Source of the DNA: Thermoplasmatales archaeon ex4484_6
GTDB lineage: Archaea > Thermoplasmatota > Penumbrarchaeia > Penumbrarchaeales > Penumbrarchaeaceae
Assembly (NCBI GenBank): GCA_002254385.1
Contig: NJDO01000115.1
Coordinates: forward strand, 1 to 5,857
Direction of reading: 5' to 3'
DNA: 5,857 bases
In this document: positions 1-4,411 of the stretch, piece after piece
How positions within the stretch are numbered: position 1 is the stretch's first letter
Layout: each line of letters begins with the position of its first letter
The notes under the pieces: model-generated
The model's input: the letters and a program-made list of their open reading frames with translations, nothing else
Database searches by the model: none
What the model was told of the DNA's origin: nothing
Translations under genes and position numbers: made by a program

Positions 1-1
1 G

Positions 2-2290
2 GCCCACAAGGATGTGTACAGGGGCCCCATCTGCGATGACTCGTATCTGTTCGAGAATCAGGGGGAGGAGGGCGGATGGACGTTCCGCGACGTTCGGGCC
101 GAGAGCGGGATACCCGTAAAACCACTGGCGGGCATGATCACAGAGGGAGACGAACTGATGGTCTCCTCGGCTCTGGCCGATTATGACAATGACGGGGACC
201 TTGACCTGTTCATCCCGCAGATATACGGGAACATCGATTACGCGTACTCATATCTGTTCAGGAACGAGGGGGATATGACCTTCAGGGAAGTTGGTGACGA
301 GGCAGGCCTGCGTGTGTTCAACACCTACGGCTCGGCATGGTGCGATTACGATCAGGACGGATGGATCGACCTCGTGACGGGGGGAGGGAACTGGAACGCA
401 TCCAGCGGAAAAACGGAGAACTATCAGGTCCATCTGTTCAGGAACCTCGGCGGTGATACGGCACCTGACCGTCACTGGCTGGAACTGAAGCTTGTGGGCA
501 GGGAATCGAATGCAGCTGCCATAGGAGCAAGGGTGCATGTTGAAGCGGACATGGACGGGGATGGTGAGGCCGAACTGAGGATGATGAGGGATGTGTCCGG
601 TGGAACGGCCGCACACGGACAGCAGGATTCCATGGTCCTCCATTTCGGGCTGTTCGATGTGAAGGGAAAGGTCGATGTCCATGTCGAGTGGCCCATGGGA
701 AGGGACACATATCGGGAGGATGTGGATATTGATGACATCCTGGAACTCTTCGAACCGATGAACCCGCTCGAAATGGAGCTGAAGATCGCGGACGTATCGG
801 AAGATAATGGAGATGCGAGGGTTCTCTGTGCGGTGAACAACACCTCGGAACAGGAGATCGATCATCTCGAGCTGTCCATTTTATACGGATACCCGGGTGG
901 GACGGAGGAACGATCGGTGATCGTGAAGGACATACCACCCTATTCACCGGAAACATTGGAGGTGATAGCGGATGCCCCTCCTTTCGAGGGTTTGCAGTGG
1001 GTGAACGTGGTATACGACGCATCGTATCCGCCCTTCAGCCCGGAGGGGTCGGAACCCTTCATGGTTTCTCCGGAGACGAACATTCCTCCCGTCCCGGTTC
1101 TCGAGCTTCCCGAGGAGATGGAGGAAAATCGGGAGGTGCTCATCGATGGTTCCGGTTCCTACGATCCGGACGGGGAGATAGTGTCCTGGATTTTCGATTT
1201 CGGTGATGGCACCGGAACCGGCTGGACGGATGAGAACCTTGTCTCTCACACATACAGCGAACCCGGGGATTATACTGTCACTCTCGACGTTATGGATGAC
1301 GGGGGACTCGATTCTCCGGAGCCGGCATCGAAGGTTATAAGGATCCTCCCGGATGAAAGCGATCTCCCGGTGGCCAGAATAGTATCCATCACCCCGGACG
1401 AGGCCGCTGAGGGGGAGACGGTCGAGTTCGTGGGTGAAGGCACACCATCACCGGGGGAGAGGATCGAGGAATATGAATGGAGGTCATCACTGGATGGTAT
1501 TCTGTCACGCAGGTCAGGTTTCGAGGATAACGGGCTGTCTCCGGGGGAGCACGAGATATCGTTCAGGGTGAGGGATTCCTCGGGTAGATGGAGCCTCCCC
1601 GATATCTCCACCCTGTTCATCCGGAGCGAGGAGAAGGAGATGCCGTGGGTCCTGGTGGACCCTCTTCCGGAGGGGGATCTTCCGAGAGGAAAGATTCTCG
1701 TTACCGGGACCGCGGGGCCGGAGGGCTCCCTTGAATACGTGGAGATTAGGATCGATTCAGGGGTGTGGAGATATGCCAGGGGCGGCAGCGTGTGGGAATA
1801 TGAAATGGATACGACCGGGATGGAAAGTGGAAGGGAGCACTCGCTGCAGGCGAGGGCATTTGCCGATGGTTACTATTCCGATATCGTCGAGGTCAGATTC
1901 ACGGTGGAGTCGGAGGGAGAGCAGCGCACCGTCACAACGGGCGGCGGCGGGTCAGCTCCTTTCCCTGGTCCACCTGTTACATCAGTTTATCGAGGAGCCG
2001 ATGATGTCACAACGGGCGGCGGCGAGTCAGCTCCTTTCTCTGGAATGTGGATGTGGATGGCAGGCGTCATTCTCATTGTGCTGCTCCTGATCGCAGTCTA
2101 TTTTGCCTTCATACTGTTCGGGAGGCGTTCCGGTTTGTCATCAAAGTCGGGAATGGCGGTGAGGGTCCCACCGACCCTCATGGAGGAGCTCCCCCCGGAT
2201 CATCCAGGAATTGAAGAAGAGAGCGAATTGAAAGCGGGCAACCTTTTAATGGTGGAAGGGGAAATCCACTCCTCCGGTTCAACGAGGTGA
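2..2290 (+). CDS. Membrane-anchored surface protein with FG-GAP/VCBS, ASPIC/UnbV, PKD and Ig-like domains (5' partial)
   Basis: The reading frame is open from the first in-frame codon at position 2, so the true start lies upstream; the GTG at 14 is inside a conserved repeat and is not the start. Counting that GTG codon as residue 1, calcium loops of FG-GAP/VCBS type lie at about 57-65 (DYDNDGDLD) and 111-119 (DYDQDGWID), alternating with YLFEN, YLFRN and HLFRN strands. An ASPIC/UnbV (CRTAC1-like) domain spans about 154-246, with HWLELKLVG, AIGARV, FGL and VEWPMG. A CARDB-like stretch follows (252-352), then a clear PKD domain (357-445; SYDPDGE, FDFGDG, HTYSEPGDYTV), a weaker PKD-like domain (451-538) and an Ig-like domain (543-634). 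A glycine-rich repeated stalk precedes one membrane helix (678-703), then RR and a 55-residue tail. This topology implies an extracellular body and a cytoplasmic C-terminus. The ligand is unknown; adhesion or carbohydrate binding is only a guess. Sequons such as NAS (128-130) and NNTS (275-278) would allow N-glycosylation. The stop overlaps the asd ribosome binding site. Confidence 0.93.
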   Translation, partial: AHKDVYRGPICDDSYLFENQGEEGGWTFRDVRAESGIPVKPLAGMITEGDELMVSSALADYDNDGDLDLFIPQIYGNIDYAYSYLFRNEGDMTFREVGDEAGLRVFNTYGSAWCDYDQDGWIDLVTGGGNWNASSGKTENYQVHLFRNLGGDTAPDRHWLELKLVGRESNAAAIGARVHVEADMDGDGEAELRMMRDVSGGTAAHGQQDSMVLHFGLFDVKGKVDVHVEWPMGRDTYREDVDIDDILELFEPMNPLEMELKIADVSEDNGDARVLCAVNNTSEQEIDHLELSILYGYPGGTEERSVIVKDIPPYSPETLEVIADAPPFEGLQWVNVVYDASYPPFSPEGSEPFMVSPETNIPPVPVLELPEEMEENREVLIDGSGSYDPDGEIVSWIFDFGDGTGTGWTDENLVSHTYSEPGDYTVTLDVMDDGGLDSPEPASKVIRILPDESDLPVARIVSITPDEAAEGETVEFVGEGTPSPGERIEEYEWRSSLDGILSRRSGFEDNGLSPGEHEISFRVRDSSGRWSLPDISTLFIRSEEKEMPWVLVDPLPEGDLPRGKILVTGTAGPEGSLEYVEIRIDSGVWRYARGGSVWEYEMDTTGMESGREHSLQARAFADGYYSDIVEVRFTVESEGEQRTVTTGGGGSAPFPGPPVTSVYRGADDVTTGGGESAPFSGMWMWMAGVILIVLLLIAVYFAFILFGRRSGLSSKSGMAVRVPPTLMEELPPDHPGIEEESELKAGNLLMVEGEIHSSGSTR
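1931..2043 (+). repeat. Near-perfect direct repeat (two 38-base copies, 75-base period) in the juxtamembrane stalk
   Basis: Positions 1931-1968 and 2006-2043 match at 36 of 38 bases (I see one G/A and one C/T difference). Both are in the same frame, and the period of 75 bases equals 25 codons. They encode VTTGGGGSAPFPG and VTTGGGESAPFSG, separated by the 12-residue spacer PPVTSVYRGADD. The copies lie directly outside the predicted membrane helix, so they form a flexible Gly/Ser/Thr/Pro linker. High identity at DNA level, including silent positions, suggests a recent in-frame duplication and possible length variation between strains. Confidence 0.9.
2284..2290 (+). promoter_or_regulatory. Ribosome binding site of asd, overlapping the upstream stop codon
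   Basis: GAGGTGA is a strong archaeal Shine-Dalgarno sequence, and its last three bases are the TGA stop of the preceding surface-protein gene. Only one base separates it from the TTG taken as the asd start, which is closer than usual. This suggests termination-reinitiation coupling, or that initiation really occurs a few codons further in. Confidence 0.75.
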
Positions 2291-2291
2291 T

Positions 2292-2906
2292 TTGCTGCTT
2301 GCCAAGGGAACCCCACTATGGATCCTCTCGATCCCCCTGTCCGCCTCAATATGTTCCGTTCTGGGAATCATAATGGAACTGTCTTTCCTAATGATCATTG
2401 GAATCATTCTCCTTTTGTTGTTCCTGCCCGTGATAGCCTTCTTCAGGGATCCCGAGCGGCCAACGGGCGCAGGGGTTGTATCTCCTGCGGACGGGAAGGT
2501 GACAAGGGTTGTCCGGAACGGCGGATGGACGGAGATATCGATTTTCATGAATATCCACGATGTCCATGTCAACAGGGCACCCTGGAGGGGCAAGATCGTG
2601 GCACAGGAGCACATCAGAGGTTCCTTCAAACCCGCTTTCTCCAAGGATTCGGACAGGAACGAGAGGTTGAGAACGGTTCTCAGAACCGAGAGGGGAGATT
2701 GGGAGATCGTTCAGATTGCCGGGGCGGTAGCAAGAAGGATAGTTCCATATGTTGAAGTTGGAGACACACTCGAGAAGGGGGAAAGGTTCGGAATGATACG
2801 GTTCGGGTCAAGGGTGGACCTGAGGTTCAGGGTCCCGAGGGGACATTCGATAACGGTCTCGGAAGGGGACAGGGTCAAAGCGGGCACCTCCTCGCTGGCG
2901 AGGTGA
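2292..2906 (+). CDS. asd: Archaetidylserine (phosphatidylserine) decarboxylase proenzyme, short class A form
   Basis: This pyruvoyl-dependent enzyme removes the serine carboxyl group of archaetidylserine, giving archaetidylethanolamine at the cytoplasmic membrane. The 204 residues fit the usual length of the short prokaryotic class. Residues 9-51 are strongly hydrophobic, enough for one or two membrane segments. Family motifs follow in order: FFRDPERP (50-57), VSPADGKV (63-70), FMNIHDVHVNRAP (85-97), QIAGAVARRI (141-150) and FGSRVD (171-176). In this family the proenzyme cleaves itself between Gly and Ser of that last motif, here G172/S173 (serine codon 2808-2810), and the serine becomes the pyruvoyl group. 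The start is the only in-frame standard start codon after an upstream in-frame TAA at 2247; CTG at 2295 or ATG at 2373 are alternatives, but the ATG would remove the first hydrophobic helix. It lies 1 base after the surface-protein gene and 4 bases before pssA, its pathway partner. Confidence 0.95.
   Translation: MLLAKGTPLWILSIPLSASICSVLGIIMELSFLMIIGIILLLLFLPVIAFFRDPERPTGAGVVSPADGKVTRVVRNGGWTEISIFMNIHDVHVNRAPWRGKIVAQEHIRGSFKPAFSKDSDRNERLRTVLRTERGDWEIVQIAGAVARRIVPYVEVGDTLEKGERFGMIRFGSRVDLRFRVPRGHSITVSEGDRVKAGTSSLAR
2900..2906 (+). promoter_or_regulatory. Ribosome binding site of pssA, overlapping the asd stop codon
   Basis: GAGGTGA again, with its TGA serving as the asd stop, followed by a 4-base spacer to the ATG at 2911. 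The same arrangement as before asd indicates translational coupling of the two lipid genes, which would help keep their products balanced. Confidence 0.85.
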
Positions 2907-2910
2907 AAGG

Positions 2911-3888
2911 ATGAAAGGCAGGAATCTCAAACGATTTCGTCCCATCGGAAGGGAAAGCATCAGGGGCCGTTTCGTTCCAGGCGTACGGAGGAGTATCGGA
3001 AAACCCTTTTTCAGGAAGAAGAGAAGCTCACATCCGGTTCCACCGAAACCTCTCATAAAGCTCATCGGACCGGCCGATCTTGTAACTCTGTTGAACTTCA
3101 TATGCGGTGTGCTGGCCGTTATGGCCTCTGTCAACGGAGGCGATTCCCTGAGGCTTGCAATGATCCTCATTCTGATGGGGGTTGTATTCGATGGTCTTGA
3201 CGGGCCGGTGGCAAGAAGGTTCGGCAGCTCACATAATTTCGGAATCTGGCTGGATTCCCTTGCCGATGCAGTGACATTCTGCATAGCCCCGGCCATTCTT
3301 GTTTACAACATGTTCAAGGTCCCTTCCTCGTCGGGGGATGCCATTCCCCTTCTGATGAACATCCTCGTTGTGTCCACATCCCTGTCCATGGCCGTTCTCG
3401 GAATACTCAGACTAGCTAGATTCTCCCTCTCGATGCACAGGTGGAAGGATTTCATAGGCCTCCCCACACCTGCCATGGCGATGCTGGTTGTGGCCCTGTC
3501 CTCTCTCCAGATGTGGAGTGTGAGGTTGGGATGGGACATCGAGGGATTGACATCCGAATATTCATATATCGTACCCGCGGCTCTGCTTGTCATCTCCTGG
3601 GCCATGGTCTCGGACGTGCTGTTCCGCAAATACAGAGGGCGGATAATGGTCATAAGCGGGTTCTTCATGCTGATCGAGATGTTCTCGCTTCTGTTTGGCG
3701 TCCAGGAACCCGTAATAGGTATGATGGGCTCCATCATGTTTTCCACGGCAGGGATCATATACCTCTTCTCCCCGATATCCAAGGGACCGAGGAATATATG
3801 GGGAGCAAGAAAGAGGCTGATGGAGGAATACCCCGAGGAGGAAGATGAACTGGAGGAGTTGCTCGAGGATGAAGTGGAAACGTATTGA
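2911..3888 (+). CDS. pssA: Archaetidylserine synthase (CDP-alcohol phosphatidyltransferase family)
   Basis: The predicted reaction transfers the archaeal lipid phosphatidyl unit from its CDP-activated form to L-serine, releasing CMP and giving the substrate of the adjacent asd. The 325-residue protein has the family signature at residues 94-119: D94, D97, G98, A101, R102, G111, D115 and D119, the aspartates that bind the metal and CDP moiety. ADLVTLLNF (55-63) and FIGLPTPAMA (181-190) are typical of the PssA branch. About seven or eight hydrophobic segments are visible between 55 and 288, so it is an integral membrane protein. The first 50 or so residues form a very basic extension (17 Lys/Arg, 1 acidic), and residues 305-325 are very acidic (13 of 21). 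No ATG, GTG or TTG occurs in frame after 2911 until residue 61, within the conserved core, so the extension seems real. Serine as substrate is inferred from the asd neighbour and the motifs; another alcohol is possible. Confidence 0.94.
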   Translation: MKGRNLKRFRPIGRESIRGRFVPGVRRSIGKPFFRKKRSSHPVPPKPLIKLIGPADLVTLLNFICGVLAVMASVNGGDSLRLAMILILMGVVFDGLDGPVARRFGSSHNFGIWLDSLADAVTFCIAPAILVYNMFKVPSSSGDAIPLLMNILVVSTSLSMAVLGILRLARFSLSMHRWKDFIGLPTPAMAMLVVALSSLQMWSVRLGWDIEGLTSEYSYIVPAALLVISWAMVSDVLFRKYRGRIMVISGFFMLIEMFSLLFGVQEPVIGMMGSIMFSTAGIIYLFSPISKGPRNIWGARKRLMEEYPEEEDELEELLEDEVETY

Positions 3889-4249
3889 AACGGACAGGTT
3901 CGAATGCTCGGACAGAGAAAGGGCCGCCTTCGAGGCGGGAATAAAGCTGGGTTCCCTTTTTCATCAGTTCATGGGGGTGCCTGTGAGCAGGTCAAGCAGG
4001 ACATCTCTGGAGGCCGCGATGAGGGAAGCGATGATGAACCAGCCCCATGTCATATCCGCGGAGGTGAATATAGACGAGAAGGCCCTGGACCGGGCCCTTT
4101 CGGATCTGGATTACTGTCCCCTGAGCGACAGGATGCTGAAAGCTTCCGTCGAGATCGGTGTGGCCAGCTCCGTCTGCAGGGCGCATCTGGAATGGATGGA
4201 AGACATGAATTATCCCCTCATGTGGATATCATCGATCGGAGAGAGATGA
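3869..4249 (+). CDS. mptD: Archaeal dihydroneopterin aldolase, MptD family (DUF381)
   Basis: MptD cleaves 7,8-dihydroneopterin to 6-hydroxymethyl-7,8-dihydropterin and glycolaldehyde, a cytosolic step toward tetrahydrofolate or tetrahydromethanopterin. I recognise the small all-in-one domain from memory of the family: RERAAFEAGIKLGSLFHQFMG (about 16-36, including the conserved E22, H32 and Q33), the NQPH stretch (57-60, Q58), a LSDRML segment (85-90) and a C-terminal NYPLMWI (114-120). A length of 126 residues is normal for the family. The ATG at 3869 is chosen because GGAGGAG at 3852-3858 lies 10 bases upstream and the N-terminus then matches the expected start. An in-frame ATG at 3845 would add eight residues and has a purine-rich stretch only 2 bases before it. 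The gene overlaps the end of pssA by 20 bases (44 with the earlier start), which points to the same transcript. Its pterin role is unrelated to its lipid neighbours. Family assignment is from motif memory, not from a search. Confidence 0.86.
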   Translation: MKWKRIETDRFECSDRERAAFEAGIKLGSLFHQFMGVPVSRSSRTSLEAAMREAMMNQPHVISAEVNIDEKALDRALSDLDYCPLSDRMLKASVEIGVASSVCRAHLEWMEDMNYPLMWISSIGER

Positions 4250-4347
4250 CCATTCCCGCTCCGGCGGTTTGCTCCGATCACACTCTTCAGAATATCCACT
4301 GGCTACCGCAAGTTTTAAAGCCTGGAAAAACGGCGGTCAAATAAAAT

Positions 4348-4355
4348 TTTATATA
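4348..4355 (+). promoter_or_regulatory. Archaeal TATA box for the downstream FG-GAP gene
   Basis: TTTATATA lies in an AT-rich patch, preceded by the purine-rich AAATAAAA that could serve as a BRE. Archaeal transcription usually starts about 25 bases downstream of the box centre, here near 4376-4380. That would give a leader of roughly 35 bases containing the ribosome binding site. The box overlaps a perfect 12-base palindrome, ATAAAATTTTAT (4341-4352), which may be chance given its composition. Confidence 0.7.
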
Positions 4356-4399
4356 ACAGGTCACTACTTCAATGTTAGGGTGACTTTTCAGATCCCGTA

Positions 4400-4406
4400 G
4401 AGGTGA
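4400..4406 (+). promoter_or_regulatory. Ribosome binding site of the second FG-GAP gene
   Basis: GAGGTGA with a 5-base spacer to ATG at 4412. This is the same heptamer as used before asd and pssA, here free of any upstream stop codon. It fixes the start of the partial gene that runs off the window. Confidence 0.88.
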
Positions 4407-4411
4407 AAGTA

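Larger units (their letters stand above)
4250..4411 (+). other. Intergenic region between mptD and the second FG-GAP gene
   Basis: This 162-base gap is the only substantial non-coding stretch. Its second half becomes clearly AT-rich compared with the surrounding coding DNA and holds the promoter of the next gene. I see no tRNA, no riboswitch fold I recognise and no strong hairpin plus T-run terminator for the upstream operon; short T4 runs at 4313-4316 and 4347-4350 are the only terminator-like marks. Confidence 0.8.

Noticed and set aside
14..16. GTG at 14 as the start of the first gene
   Set aside because: The frame is open to the window edge and the codon lies inside a conserved FG-GAP/VCBS strand region with no ribosome binding site, so the gene is 5' truncated by the window.
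248..1620. Long minus-strand open frames opposite the first gene (for example 248-865, 438-1022 and 1270-1620)
   Set aside because: They lie antisense to a gene with clear domain motifs and their translations are low-complexity Ser/Arg/His/Pro-rich without recognisable domains; they look like shadows of GC-rich coding DNA.
2808..3782. Minus-strand open frames opposite pssA (2808-3296 and 3303-3782)
   Set aside because: Both overlap the conserved CDP-alcohol phosphatidyltransferase core on the plus strand and show no motifs or ribosome binding sites of their own.
4296..4325. Imperfect inverted repeat CCA-ct-GGCT ... AGCC-TGG as a terminator for the operon
   Set aside because: The arms need a two-base bulge, the loop is 14 bases, and the T4 run lies in the loop rather than after the stem, so it is not convincing as a terminator.
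4372..4399. Tiny upstream open frames before the last gene (ATG TTA GGG TGA; GTG at 4379 to TAG)
   Set aside because: They are only 3 to 6 codons, lack ribosome binding sites and fall at or before the predicted transcription start.
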